A stretch of 21,808 nt of DNA from an uncultured Collinsella sp. (GCA_958445065.1 CAUCQW010000032.1:1-21808), one strand, 5' to 3'. Numbered from the stretch's first letter, positions 1 to 7,978 are shown. Program-made: numbers and translations. The notes: a model not told the origin generated them from the sequence alone.

Positions 1-1673
1 TCCGCCTTCGCATCGAGGCCCCAGAGCACCTGGCCACGCTCTGCCGCCAGCTCACAGCCGTCATGGATGGGCTGACCACCGCCACCGACGCAGCCGCCCG
101 GACACGCCATAACCTCAACGAAGTCATAGCTCACACGGCCATCGCGAATCGCGTCGAGCAGGCGGGCGGCGTTGCCCAGCCCGTGCGCCACGGCGACGCG
201 CACCTTGGTGCCATCGATATCGGCGACGGCTTCCTTCCAACCATCCAGGCCACGCACGTCGGTAAAGAAATCGGCATCCGGGTTCTTGCCCGTCACCAGG
301 TAATAGGCAGAGCGCACGGCGGCCTCCATCACGCCGCCCGTGGCGCCAAAAATCACGCCCGCGCCCGTGCCAAAGCCCAGCGGCGTATCGAGCGGCTCCT
401 CGACCAGCGTGTCGACGCTCACGTGGCTCGCGCGGATCATGCGCACCATCTCGCGCACCGTCAGTGCAACGTCCACGTCGGGCGCACCGTCCTCGCCCAC
501 CATGCTCGGCAGCGCGCACTCGGCCTTCTTGGCCGTGCACGGCATCACGGAAACCACGAACAGGCGCCCGGGCTCCACGCCCAGCACCTTGGCGTAATAG
601 GTCTTGGCGATGGCGCCGAACATCTGCTGCGGCGACTTGGACGTGGACAGGCTGTCGACAAACTCCGGGTAGCGCGCCTTTACAAAGCGCACCCAGCCCG
701 GGCAGCAGCTCGTGAACATGGGCCAGCCGCGGCTGCTACCCTCGCCCTTGGCGGCGGCGCCCAGGCGCTCGATCAGCTCGGAGCCCTCCTCCATAATGGT
801 GAGATCGGCCGAGAAATCGGTGTCGAACACGTACTCAAAGCCCACGCGGCGCAGCGCGCAGGCCAGGCGCTCAACGGTGGCATCCTCGCGCGGAATACCG
901 AGCTCCTCACCCCAGGCGGTGCGCACGGCCGGCGCTATCTGCACCAGCACGATCTTATCGGGATCGGCGAGAGCATCGAACACGGTCTCGGTGTCGTCGC
1001 GCTCGCGCAGCGCGCCCGTCGGGCAATGCGTGATGCACTGGCCGCATGCGACACAATCGGTCTTGCCGATGGGCGCGCGCCCGCGGGTACCCACGGCGGT
1101 GTGCGTGGCTCGGTTGGTCAGGTCCCAAATCCCTAGGCCTTGCACGTTCTCGCACACCTTGATGCAGCGCATGCATTTAATGCACTTGTCGTTTTCGCGG
1201 ATGATAGGGAAATCGAAGTCCCAGCCCTCGCCCGCCAAATGCCTTTGATACGGCAGATAGAAAATGCCCAGGTCGTTGGCGATGGTCTGCAGGTTGCAGT
1301 TACCGCTGCGCACGCAGCTCGTACAGCGCGAGTCGTGCTGGGACAGCAGCAGCTGCACGTTGGTGCGACGCGCCTCGCGGGCCTTGGAGCTGTTGGTGTG
1401 GACCACCATGCCGTCGAGCACGTAGTTGTTGCAGGCGGCAACCAGCTGGTCGCAGCCCTCAACCTCGACCACGCACACGCGGCAGCCGCCGATCTCGTTT
1501 AGATCGCGCAGATAGCACAGGGTGGGAATCTGGATGCCGACGGACTTGGCCGCATCCAGGATCGTGGTGCGCTCGGGCACCACGACCTCGCAGTTATCGA
1601 TCGTGAGCTTGACCATGTTGAGTGCTCCGCTTTCGGTGTTGTCGCTGACAGTGGTTTTGTTGGGCTCTACCAT
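1..1673 (-). CDS. [FeFe]-hydrogenase catalytic subunit, 3' end outside window
   Basis: Catalytic subunit of a cytoplasmic multi-domain [FeFe]-hydrogenase, which interconverts protons plus electrons and H2; 557 codons are visible. Domains in order: a plant-type [2Fe-2S] domain (about residues 20-100, Cys pattern around IGGCRVC), a His/Cys [4Fe-4S] motif (HDSRCTSC), two [4Fe-4S] motifs (CIKCMRC and CVACGQC), then the H-cluster domain. All three H-cluster signatures are intact: TSCCPGW at 321-327, MPCTAKK from 377, and MACPGGC from 522 followed by GGGQP. The ATG at 1673 was chosen because GGAGGGAGG lies 8 nt upstream and it overlaps the stop of the upstream gene by 7 nt, so translation is coupled. 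An in-frame ATG at 1616 (19 codons in) is the alternative. Missing are the last few dozen residues, the small-subunit-like tail. With the GltD-type partner it resembles the uncharacterised glutamate-synthase-linked group A2 hydrogenases; that grouping is inferred from gene context. Confidence 0.96.
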   Translation of the reverse strand, partial: MVEPNKTTVSDNTESGALNMVKLTIDNCEVVVPERTTILDAAKSVGIQIPTLCYLRDLNEIGGCRVCVVEVEGCDQLVAACNNYVLDGMVVHTNSSKAREARRTNVQLLLSQHDSRCTSCVRSGNCNLQTIANDLGIFYLPYQRHLAGEGWDFDFPIIRENDKCIKCMRCIKVCENVQGLGIWDLTNRATHTAVGTRGRAPIGKTDCVACGQCITHCPTGALRERDDTETVFDALADPDKIVLVQIAPAVRTAWGEELGIPREDATVERLACALRRVGFEYVFDTDFSADLTIMEEGSELIERLGAAAKGEGSSRGWPMFTSCCPGWVRFVKARYPEFVDSLSTSKSPQQMFGAIAKTYYAKVLGVEPGRLFVVSVMPCTAKKAECALPSMVGEDGAPDVDVALTVREMVRMIRASHVSVDTLVEEPLDTPLGFGTGAGVIFGATGGVMEAAVRSAYYLVTGKNPDADFFTDVRGLDGWKEAVADIDGTKVRVAVAHGLGNAARLLDAIRDGRVSYDFVEVMACPGGCVGGGGQPIHDGCELAAERGQVLWGLDAKA

Positions 1674-3499
1674 TCCAGGTTCCTCCCTCCGCGGAACGCG
1701 CCAAAGCCAAAGTGGTCGCAACGCAGGCAGCGGCTTGCCTCCTGGCGTGCCTCTTCCTCGGTAAGGCCCTGCTCGACCAGATTCCAATCGCGGATGCGCT
1801 CGCCGGCCTCGCGCTCGCCCAGCTCGCAGCGGCCGCACTCGTGCTTGCCCTTAAACTGCACGGTCGGCAGCTCAACGTCGAGCTTGATCTTGTGGTCGAA
1901 GCCCAGGTAGCGGTCGATATTTGCCGAAGCAACGCGGCCGGCGTTGATGGCCCGGATGACAGTGGCGGGACCGGTCTGGCAGTCGCCGCCGCTAAAGAGG
2001 CCGTCGAAGTTGGGCACGGCGCCATCCGAATCGGTGACGACGCGACCCCACTTGCAGACGATGCCCATGTCCTCAAACGGCTTGGAATCGATGTCCTGGC
2101 CAATGGCCACAAACACGCGCTCGCAGGGAATGACGCGCTCGGGAGTGGCGGCGGCACGCGGGGCCGGACGCCCACGGCGGGGCTCGCCGATAATCTGCGG
2201 CTGCACGCGCAGGCCGCTCACGCGACCCTCCTCACCCGTCTCGATAGCGAGCGGTGCGGTGAGCTCCAGAACCTCGCAGCCCTCGGCCTGGGCGCCGGCA
2301 ATCTCGGCGTCCTGAGCCGTCATATCGCAGATGCGACGGCGGTAGACGATGCTCACCTTTTCGGCACCGCAGCGCACGGCAGAGCGCGCCACATCCATTG
2401 CCACATTGCCGCCGCCGATGACGCACACGCGCTGGCCGCTCAGGTCGGGCAGCTCGTAGTCGCCGATGGCACGCAGCATCTTGACGGCCGACTCCACGCC
2501 GAGCGCCTCTTCGCCCGGAAGGCCGAGTTTCTTATCACTGTGGGCGCCAATGGCCAGGTAGACGGCATCGAACTCGTCACGCAGACGGGCGAGCTCCTCG
2601 CCGTTCACGGAGTGGTCGAGCTCTACGTCGATGCCGGCGCTCAAGATCCAGTCGACCTCGGCCTGCAGGCGCTCGCGCGGCAGACGATAGCTGGGAATGC
2701 CGTAGCGCAGCATGCCGCCCAGGTGGTGGCGCTGCTCAAAGATGGTCACCTTGTGGCCCATCACGGCCAGGTAGTAGGCACAGGAAAGGCCGGCCGGGCC
2801 GCCGCCGATCACGGCGACGCGCTTACCGGTGTTGTCCACCACATGCGGCTTGTGGTCGTTAAGGTCGCTGTGCTCAACGGCAAAACGCTTGAGGGCGAGG
2901 ATATTCATGGGATCGTCGACCATGCCGCGGCGGCAGTGCATCTCGCAGGGATGCTCGCACACCAGGCCGCAGACGAGCGGTAGCGGATTGTTCTTGCGGA
3001 TGACTTTGACGGCATCGGCATAGCGTCCGGCCTCGACGAGCGAGATGTACCCGGGAATGTCAACGTGCGCCGGGCAGCCCGAAACACACGGAACGCGCGC
3101 CTCGCGGTCAAAACCGCAGGAATGCTCGCGAATGTGGTGTTCAAAGTCGTCGCGAAAGCCGCGAATGGCAGTGAGCGCCATGGCGCCCGCCTCGTAGCCG
3201 ATGGCGCAGTCGCTCGAAAGGTAGATGGTGCGGGCCGTGCGCTCAATCAGGTTGAGCGTGGACTCATCGGCGCGCCCTTCGAGCACATCGGCGAGCAGGT
3301 CGCTCAGTGCGCTCAGGCCCACGCGGCAGGGTGTGCACTTGCCGCAGCTCTGGGTAGAGCACAGGTTGACGAGCGCCGCCGTAAACTCAACGGGACACGG
3401 GGCGAGCGAGCTCACCGCCAGACGACGTCCAAGTGCATCATGCAGGTCGTCCATGACGGCCTGGGCGTGGCTGCGTTCCATTACATGCAGTCGAGCCAT
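1667..3499 (-). CDS. NuoF-type Fe-S / GltD-type FAD-NAD(P) oxidoreductase, hydrogenase partner
   Basis: A 610-residue flavoprotein likely to pass electrons between the hydrogenase, NAD(P)H and possibly ferredoxin. An N-terminal piece resembles the C-terminal Fe-S domain of NuoF/HydB (CSTQSCGKCTPC, about 47-58), without the FMN/NADH-binding part of NuoF. It is followed by a complete GltD-like module: Cys-rich Fe-S domain (VPCVSGCP near 136-143, then VCGLVCEHPCEMHC near 176-189), FAD-binding VIGGGPAG (about 230-237), NAD(P)-binding VIGGGNVAMD (about 360-369), and the second FAD motif around GDCQTGPA (505-512). The tail has a further four cysteines (CGRC at 555-558, CLRC at 591-594). The ATG at 3499 follows GAGGGG by 5 nt; a GTG five codons upstream lies before that site and is not preferred. 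It is the first gene of the hydrogenase operon. The direction of electron flow and any bifurcation cannot be read from sequence. Confidence 0.93.
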   Translation of the reverse strand: MARLHVMERSHAQAVMDDLHDALGRRLAVSSLAPCPVEFTAALVNLCSTQSCGKCTPCRVGLSALSDLLADVLEGRADESTLNLIERTARTIYLSSDCAIGYEAGAMALTAIRGFRDDFEHHIREHSCGFDREARVPCVSGCPAHVDIPGYISLVEAGRYADAVKVIRKNNPLPLVCGLVCEHPCEMHCRRGMVDDPMNILALKRFAVEHSDLNDHKPHVVDNTGKRVAVIGGGPAGLSCAYYLAVMGHKVTIFEQRHHLGGMLRYGIPSYRLPRERLQAEVDWILSAGIDVELDHSVNGEELARLRDEFDAVYLAIGAHSDKKLGLPGEEALGVESAVKMLRAIGDYELPDLSGQRVCVIGGGNVAMDVARSAVRCGAEKVSIVYRRRICDMTAQDAEIAGAQAEGCEVLELTAPLAIETGEEGRVSGLRVQPQIIGEPRRGRPAPRAAATPERVIPCERVFVAIGQDIDSKPFEDMGIVCKWGRVVTDSDGAVPNFDGLFSGGDCQTGPATVIRAINAGRVASANIDRYLGFDHKIKLDVELPTVQFKGKHECGRCELGEREAGERIRDWNLVEQGLTEEEARQEASRCLRCDHFGFGAFRGGRNLEW

Positions 3500-3729
3500 A
3501 AGATCCCCTCTCACATGGCAGCCCGGAGGCGAGGCCGGGCGAAATTGCTACACGCACAACACTGACCTAAAAAGTTGTTAGGTCTCCACGCAGTTCGGCA
3601 GGCGGTATGAAATGTCACCATCAGCGGTGAAAATGAACATTATCGCAGATAAATGCCATATTTGATAAAACGCGTTACCAAATTGCAATATTCAATGTGA
3701 AAAAGAGCGCCTTACTATTTTTCCTTTTT
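3500..3729 (-). promoter_or_regulatory. Upstream region of the hydrogenase operon
   Basis: Non-coding and clearly more A+T-rich than the genes. It must hold the promoter of the minus-strand hydrogenase pair. A perfect 7-bp inverted repeat GACCTAA/TTAGGTC (3564-3570 and 3578-3584) would sit in the mRNA leader, and TCACC/GGTGA forms a small hairpin near 3617-3632. A -10-like GATAAT occurs on the minus strand at 3641-3646, but I see no convincing -35 box. No clear Rex or FNR site was recognised by eye. Confidence 0.4.
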
Positions 3730-3791
3730 GATCCGTTTTCCTCCGTCCCCTTCGGATCACATGATCCCTTGGGAACGGAGGAAAACGGATC
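3730..3791. repeat. Nested palindrome, 62 bp
   Basis: Left arm 3730-3749 (begins GATCCGTTTTCCTCCGT) pairs with right arm 3771-3791: 17 perfect pairs, a one-base bulge, then three more. Inside the loop a second palindrome pairs GGATCA (3754-3759) with TGATCC (3762-3767). It is followed on the plus strand by GTTTTT, but no plus-strand gene ends here, and on the minus strand no U-run follows the stem. It is therefore better called a palindromic repeat than a terminator for the neighbouring minus-strand gene. Confidence 0.8.
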
Positions 3792-3796
3792 GTTTT

Positions 3797-3828
3797 TGGT
3801 GCAAAAGGGCCAGGTTTGTTTGCACCAA
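3797..3828. repeat. TTGGTGCAAA inverted repeat
   Basis: A perfect 10-bp inverted repeat TTGGTGCAAA/TTTGCACCAA (3797-3806 and 3819-3828) with a 12-bp centre containing CCAGGTTTG. It lies just past the stop of the flavodoxin-ferredoxin gene. The whole unit aligns with 18410-18442, so it is a dispersed repeat. Confidence 0.75.
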
Positions 3829-3839
3829 TCTCACTTGCG

Positions 3840-4601
3840 CTAGATGAAGAGCTCGCATCCCTTCCGCGCGACGCAAACCTTGCTCAGCATCTGGGAAACA
3901 GCGGATAGTTTGTTGGAATCAAGCTTGCGAGCACCTCGCGGACATACGGCGATGCAGCGCATGCAGGAGATGCACGCCTCGCCAGCTGCTCGTTTGGAGT
4001 CACCCTTGTCGATAGCACAAACGGGGCACGCCGCGGCGCATGCACCGCAGGAGACGCAATCCTCTGTTGCCTCGGGCGCCATGCGGTGACCTCCAGCTTG
4101 TTTATAAGGACGATTGCCGGGGATAGAGGGCTCGGACGCATCCTCAGCCAACAGCTTTTGCTGAATTTGCTGAGCAAACTCAGCAAGCTGCGCCGCATCC
4201 TGCGCATCCGGACGACCGGCAGCAAACTGTCGCGCAATGGAATGTTCTGCAATGGCCGCAACTGCCGCGATCACCCGGAATCCCGCATGCTTCGCAACGT
4301 CCTCCAGCTCTACGAGCGTGTCCTCAAACGCGCGGTTTCCGTAGACGCACACCAGAACGGCCCGCGCTCCGTTGCCGTGAACCATGCCCAACCGGTCAGC
4401 CACCACAGCCGGGATTCTACCGGCATACGCCGGCACAGAGATTACGGCCACGTCGTCCTCAGTCATCGAGACAGCGCTGAAATCTAGCCCGCTATCGGTC
4501 AGATCGACGGTAACGGTATTCTTGTCCAGTGCCCCGGCCACAAGGCCAGACACCTTCTGCGTTCCACCCGTCGGACTAAACACAATTTCGAATACGCTCA
4601 T
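3840..4601 (-). CDS. EFR1-type flavodoxin-ferredoxin fusion protein
   Basis: A 253-residue cytoplasmic redox protein. The N-terminal half is flavodoxin-like: a beta strand and FMN phosphate loop SPTGGT (9-14), an aromatic loop at SVPAYAGR (55-62) and VYGNRAFED (86-94). The C-terminal part is a bacterial ferredoxin with two [4Fe-4S] motifs: Cys 182, 185, 188, 192 and Cys 210, 213, 216, 220, the second followed by PRGARKL. This flavodoxin-plus-ferredoxin layout is that of the EFR1 family common in gut anaerobes; its electron partners are mostly unknown. The ATG at 4601 is preceded by GGGGGAGGG at good spacing. It stands alone, divided from the hydrogenase operon by about 340 bp of palindromes, so it is probably transcribed separately. 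A role in hydrogenase electron supply is only a guess from proximity. Confidence 0.93.
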   Translation of the reverse strand: MSVFEIVFSPTGGTQKVSGLVAGALDKNTVTVDLTDSGLDFSAVSMTEDDVAVISVPAYAGRIPAVVADRLGMVHGNGARAVLVCVYGNRAFEDTLVELEDVAKHAGFRVIAAVAAIAEHSIARQFAAGRPDAQDAAQLAEFAQQIQQKLLAEDASEPSIPGNRPYKQAGGHRMAPEATEDCVSCGACAAACPVCAIDKGDSKRAAGEACISCMRCIAVCPRGARKLDSNKLSAVSQMLSKVCVARKGCELFI

Positions 4602-4684
4602 CGAGACACCCTCCCCCTACGTCTGGCAACGCGTCAAGCCGTTTTCACATCCAGCCAGAGTATACGGCACGTGGGATCCCCATT

Positions 4685-4713
4685 TTGGTGCATCAAGCAC
4701 CCCAATGCACCAA
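4685..4713. repeat. TTGGTGCAT inverted repeat
   Basis: A perfect 9-bp inverted repeat TTGGTGCAT/ATGCACCAA (4685-4693 and 4705-4713) with an 11-bp centre, 84 bp upstream of the flavodoxin-ferredoxin start. Its arms resemble those at 3797-3828, so the gene is flanked by two related hairpins. It could be an operator or a repeat remnant. Confidence 0.6.
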
Positions 4714-4737
4714 CCCTACGCTGTCTGCCTCTTCGTT

Positions 4738-4779
4738 TTGTATAAATTACGGTACAGATTGTATATATTTACGGGATAC
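4738..4779. promoter_or_regulatory. AT-rich tandem TTGTATA direct repeat
   Basis: Two related boxes, TTGTATAAATTACGG (from 4738) and TTGTATATATTTACGG (from 4759), start exactly 21 bp apart, two helical turns. They lie in the only strongly AT-rich patch of the 4602-5219 gap, 137 bp upstream of the flavodoxin-ferredoxin start. The minus strand carries a TACAAT -10-like hexamer here. This could be its promoter with a tandem regulator site; no -35 box is clear. Confidence 0.35.
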
Positions 4780-4811
4780 CGCCGTGTTTTCCCGAGGTAC
4801 CCCATCCTGGC

Positions 4812-5048
4812 CCGTGCAAAAAACGGAGTATTCTGCAACGTGACCGCGCCAGCAATACCCCGAGCGGGCAAACCTTTAGGGCGCTGCGTCATTTTGGGTT
4901 CCGACATGGCGAGAATGACGCGCCCCTGCTCCGGAAAACGACGAAATCTGACTCAGAACGCTCGCTAGGGATATCCGAAAGCCACCGTTGGCGACGTCAA
5001 ATCATATGCAGACAACTCGAACTGCAGAATACTCCAAAAAATGCACGG
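4812..5048. repeat. Inverted-repeat pair bounding a 185-bp non-coding segment
   Basis: A 26-bp sequence at 4812-4837 recurs inverted at 5023-5048: 13 bp (TGCAGAATACTCC) and 7 bp (TGCACGG) match exactly around a 6-bp middle that differs (GTTTTT against AAAAAA). The segment between holds no convincing gene; a 63-codon minus-strand frame here has no recognisable motif. The arrangement is like a small non-autonomous mobile element (MITE) or the two sides of a large hairpin. The rest of the 4602-5219 gap shows nothing else recognisable. Confidence 0.6.
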
Positions 5049-5149
5049 CGCACCCCATAGGACCCATTGCTGCATGGCGGAAAATAGGTCCTCAGCATCC
5101 CCCAGATGCATTCCCGAGAACATCACGTTTGAATTAGCGATGGACACGG

Positions 5150-5187
5150 CAAACAAAAGGGCCCGAGCGTTATTTGCTCGGGCCCTT
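5150..5187 (-). terminator. Rho-independent terminator of the RNA helicase gene
   Basis: A perfect 12-bp stem AAGGGCCCGAGC/GCTCGGGCCCTT (5157-5168 and 5176-5187) with a 7-nt loop. On the minus strand it is followed by TTTTGTTTG. It lies 33 bp past the helicase stop codon. Confidence 0.92.
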
Positions 5188-5219
5188 AGCTTGTCTCACG
5201 CTAGCGCGCGATGCGCATC

Positions 5220-7469
5220 TTACTTGCGCTTGCCGCCGCCGTCGCCGGGGCGACGGGAGCTGCCACCGCGCTTGCCGCCACGGCTGTTGCCGTAGCTGCC
5301 ACGGTTATCGCGACCGCCGGCACGGCCGCCACGGGAGCCGGCCTGGTTGCCGCCACGACCACCACGATAGCCGCCGCGACGCTCTTCGCGGGTATCGTCG
5401 TAGTTGCGCCAGTCATCGCGACGATCGCGGCTGGCACGCGGGTCACGACGATCACGCGACTCGTTAGAACGACCAGCGCCGCCGCGGCCGCCATTGCCGC
5501 GAGCACCCTCGCGACGCTCGCCGCCGCGGCTACCGCGCTCTTCAAAGCGCTTGCCGCCACGGGACTCACCGCCACGGGCAGTACGCTCACCGCGACCCTC
5601 GCCGCCGCGACGCTCATCACGGCCGCCGCGCTCGTCATCACGACCGGAACGCCGGCGGTCGCCCGCACCGCGCTTGCCACCGCGCGAACCGCGGCCCTCG
5701 TCCTCGCGCTCGACACGACGACGACCGCCGCGGTCCTCGTCCTCACGACGACGGCGGTGTGCCTCGCCCTGGAACTGCTTGGCACGACGCTCGGCACGGT
5801 TGCCGCGCGCAGGCTGCTCAGCGGCACCAGCACCGCCGCGCTCCTCGGCAGCTACCTTGCGAGCCACGCTCTCAACAGCCTCGTCCACGCGAGCCTGAAC
5901 GCCCTCGCGCACGCGGGTCTTGCCGCCGCGCTTGGGACGGCTCGGACGCTCGCCGTCGCCGCGGCGCTCGTCGCGACCGCGGTTGGAACGACCGGCAACA
6001 TCGCCGTAATCGTCGCCGTTGCGCTTGCCGTCGCGACGCGCCCGCTCAAGCTTCTTCTTGCTCTTGGACTTGCCGCGCTTAGTCTTCTTCTTCACCTTAA
6101 AGGCCGCAGGGTCGCGCTCGGGATCAACCGCAGGCGGGTTGGGACCCACATGCAGGTCGCCGGCTTCGTAAATATCGGCCGTCTTGTCCATGAGCTTCTC
6201 GATCTCGTAGAACTCATCGACGTCCTGCTCGGTCACAAACGTAATGGCCCAGCCCAGCTCGCCGGCGCGGCCCGTACGGCCAATGCGGTGGATATAGTCG
6301 GTCGGCTCGGCCGGCACGTCAAAGTTCACGACGTAGCGCACGTCGCTAATGTCGATGCCGCGGGCGAGAACATCGGTTGCCACCAGCACGTCGACGGTGC
6401 CGTCGCGGAAGGCAGAAAGCGCGCGCTCGCGCTGCGCCTGGCTGCGGTTGCCGTGAATCGCGGCAGCCTTGATGCCCTTACGCTCCAGACGACGGCAGCA
6501 GCTGTCGGCGCGATGCTTGGTGCGCATAAAGACGATGGTGCGCTCCGGACCCTCCTTCTTGAGGAACTCGGGCAACAGGTTGTTCTTGGCCTCGATGGAC
6601 ACCGGGAACACAAACTGGTCGACGGTGTCGGCAGTCGACGTGGCGGGCGCGATCTCCACGCGGGCCGGGTCGCTCACCAGGTCGGTGATCTCGCCCACGG
6701 CCTCCTCGTCGAGCGTCGCCGAGAACAGCAGCGTCTGGCGCTCGGCCGGCGTCTCGCGCACAATGCGGCGGACGGCGGGCAAAAAGCCCATGTCGAGCAT
6801 GCGATCGGCCTCGTCGAGCACCAGGACCTTAACCTCGTTCAGGTGGCAGGCGCCCTGCTCGATCAGGTCGACCAGACGGCCCGGCGTTGCGACCAGGATG
6901 TCGCAGCCGTACTTGAGGGCAGCGGTCTGCGGCTTGTAGCTCACGCCGCCCACGACGGTCACGGCGACATGGCCGGTGACGTCGGCGATTTTGCTCGCGA
7001 CCTCGTCAATCTGCTGGGCAAGCTCGCGCGTAGGGGTAATGACGAGCATCACGGGGCCACGGCCGTTGCCCTCGGGCTTCTTGGCGCCGCGACGGCGATT
7101 GCGACCGCCGCGCTCGCGCACGGGCTTGGGCGGAGCGATGTGCTCCAGATTGTTCATGGTCGGCAGCAAGAAGGCGGCCGTCTTGCCGGTGCCGGTTTGA
7201 GCGGCGGCAAGCAGGTCGCGACCCTCGAGCACCACGGGGATCGAGCCGGCCTGCACGGGCGTCGGCGCCGTGTAGCCCAGGTTCTCGATAGCACGAAGCA
7301 TCTCGTCCGAAAGTCCCAGCTCGTCAAAGGCGGGCAGGCTCTCGGTAGCGGACTCGACGGCCTGGGCAGCATTGGCCTCATCGGCGGCATCGAAGGCAGC
7401 CTGGGTCATGGCCTCGCGGGCCTCGTCCAGGATCTCGGCGTCGGTGACGTCGGATACAGAATTACGCAT
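5220..7469 (-). CDS. DEAD-box ATP-dependent RNA helicase with long RGG tail
   Basis: A 749-residue RNA-unwinding ATPase of the CsdA/DeaD-RhlE type, acting on structured mRNA or ribosome assembly. All core motifs are present: Q motif (TAPTPVQ, 67-73), AQTGTGKT (90-97), PTREL (146-150), ATPGR (194-198), DEAD (219-222), SAT (250-252), ATDVLARGID (364-373) and HRIGRTGR (394-401). Two features are unusual: an Arg/Gly/Lys-rich insertion between motifs I and Ia (about 113-138), and a C-terminal tail of about 300 residues that is almost wholly Arg, Gly, Asp, Glu and Lys with many RGG/RGGR repeats, which should be disordered and RNA-binding. The ATG at 7469 follows AAGGA by 10 nt; an in-frame ATG 12 codons upstream has no such site. 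It is monocistronic, with a terminator at 5150-5187. The long leader (no gene upstream for about 500 bp) would fit cold-shock-type control, an inference only. Confidence 0.96.
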   Translation of the reverse strand: MRNSVSDVTDAEILDEAREAMTQAAFDAADEANAAQAVESATESLPAFDELGLSDEMLRAIENLGYTAPTPVQAGSIPVVLEGRDLLAAAQTGTGKTAAFLLPTMNNLEHIAPPKPVRERGGRNRRRGAKKPEGNGRGPVMLVITPTRELAQQIDEVASKIADVTGHVAVTVVGGVSYKPQTAALKYGCDILVATPGRLVDLIEQGACHLNEVKVLVLDEADRMLDMGFLPAVRRIVRETPAERQTLLFSATLDEEAVGEITDLVSDPARVEIAPATSTADTVDQFVFPVSIEAKNNLLPEFLKKEGPERTIVFMRTKHRADSCCRRLERKGIKAAAIHGNRSQAQRERALSAFRDGTVDVLVATDVLARGIDISDVRYVVNFDVPAEPTDYIHRIGRTGRAGELGWAITFVTEQDVDEFYEIEKLMDKTADIYEAGDLHVGPNPPAVDPERDPAAFKVKKKTKRGKSKSKKKLERARRDGKRNGDDYGDVAGRSNRGRDERRGDGERPSRPKRGGKTRVREGVQARVDEAVESVARKVAAEERGGAGAAEQPARGNRAERRAKQFQGEAHRRRREDEDRGGRRRVEREDEGRGSRGGKRGAGDRRRSGRDDERGGRDERRGGEGRGERTARGGESRGGKRFEERGSRGGERREGARGNGGRGGAGRSNESRDRRDPRASRDRRDDWRNYDDTREERRGGYRGGRGGNQAGSRGGRAGGRDNRGSYGNSRGGKRGGSSRRPGDGGGKRK

Positions 7470-7978
7470 ATGTTGTTGTTCCTTATCTGCACGCGCAATG
7501 GGCACGGCATGCGGCCGCGCGGGCGTGCTTGGTAGTGCGCTAATACATACAAAAACAGGTGCGCACAGAGAGGACGTTGCTCAGCACGCTGGCGATCGCT
7601 TTGGCAGCCCTATCACGCGCCGTCCAGACGCAGCAGCTCTAAGCGATGGAGCATATTCGCCGCCGGTTAGTATACCCGTACTCCGCATGCCCCCACGTAA
7701 ACCACAGATGACGGGGCAGGCCCGAGGTGGGCCTGGCCGATTGTCTCAATCTGTAACAGATGCAGGGCAAAACCGGATCCAAATGTTACAGAACAAGACA
7801 GAGGGGGATTTCCGTTCAGTCCGACCAAAATCTCTCGGTCTTCCTGCAATTTCGAACATGTGGCCTATAATGTTGCTTTGGTTACGCTATATATTGCGCA
7901 GCCATTTAATACGTCGCCCACCGGGGGCCATTAATTCCTATCGCCATATTGGCTAGGAAGCAATCAAAGGAGGTATCC
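7470..7978. promoter_or_regulatory. Divergent intergenic region, helicase / FHA gene
   Basis: About 510 bp with no gene. It must hold two divergent promoters. On the plus strand TATAAT stands at 7866-7871, 108 bp before the FHA start, with no good -35. On the minus strand TATACT (7669-7674) could serve the helicase and would give a leader of about 190 nt. A 59-bp palindromic repeat sits at 7742-7800. Confidence 0.4.
7742..7800 (+). repeat. 59-bp palindromic repeat, copy A
   Basis: Left arm TGTCTCAATCTGTAACA (7742-7758), 25-bp spacer, right arm TGTTACAGAACAAGACA (7784-7800). It is the most diverged right arm of the family. It lies alone between divergent genes. The plus sign records the orientation given by the conserved spacer C at position 10. 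Confidence 0.88.

Noticed and set aside
63..1136. 357-codon open frame on the plus strand
   Set aside because: Antisense to the hydrogenase, whose H-cluster motifs are intact; the frame is His/Ala-rich with no motif.
3730..3797. Rho-independent terminator on the plus strand
   Set aside because: The stem is followed by GTTTTT, but no plus-strand gene lies upstream to be terminated.
4965..5156. 63-codon minus-strand gene
   Set aside because: No ribosome-binding site or recognisable motif, and it runs across one end of the inverted-repeat pair.
5211..7535. 774-codon open frame on the plus strand
   Set aside because: It is the antisense shadow of the helicase gene. Its Ala/Thr/Val-rich reading comes from the RGG codons, and the minus strand has all DEAD-box motifs.
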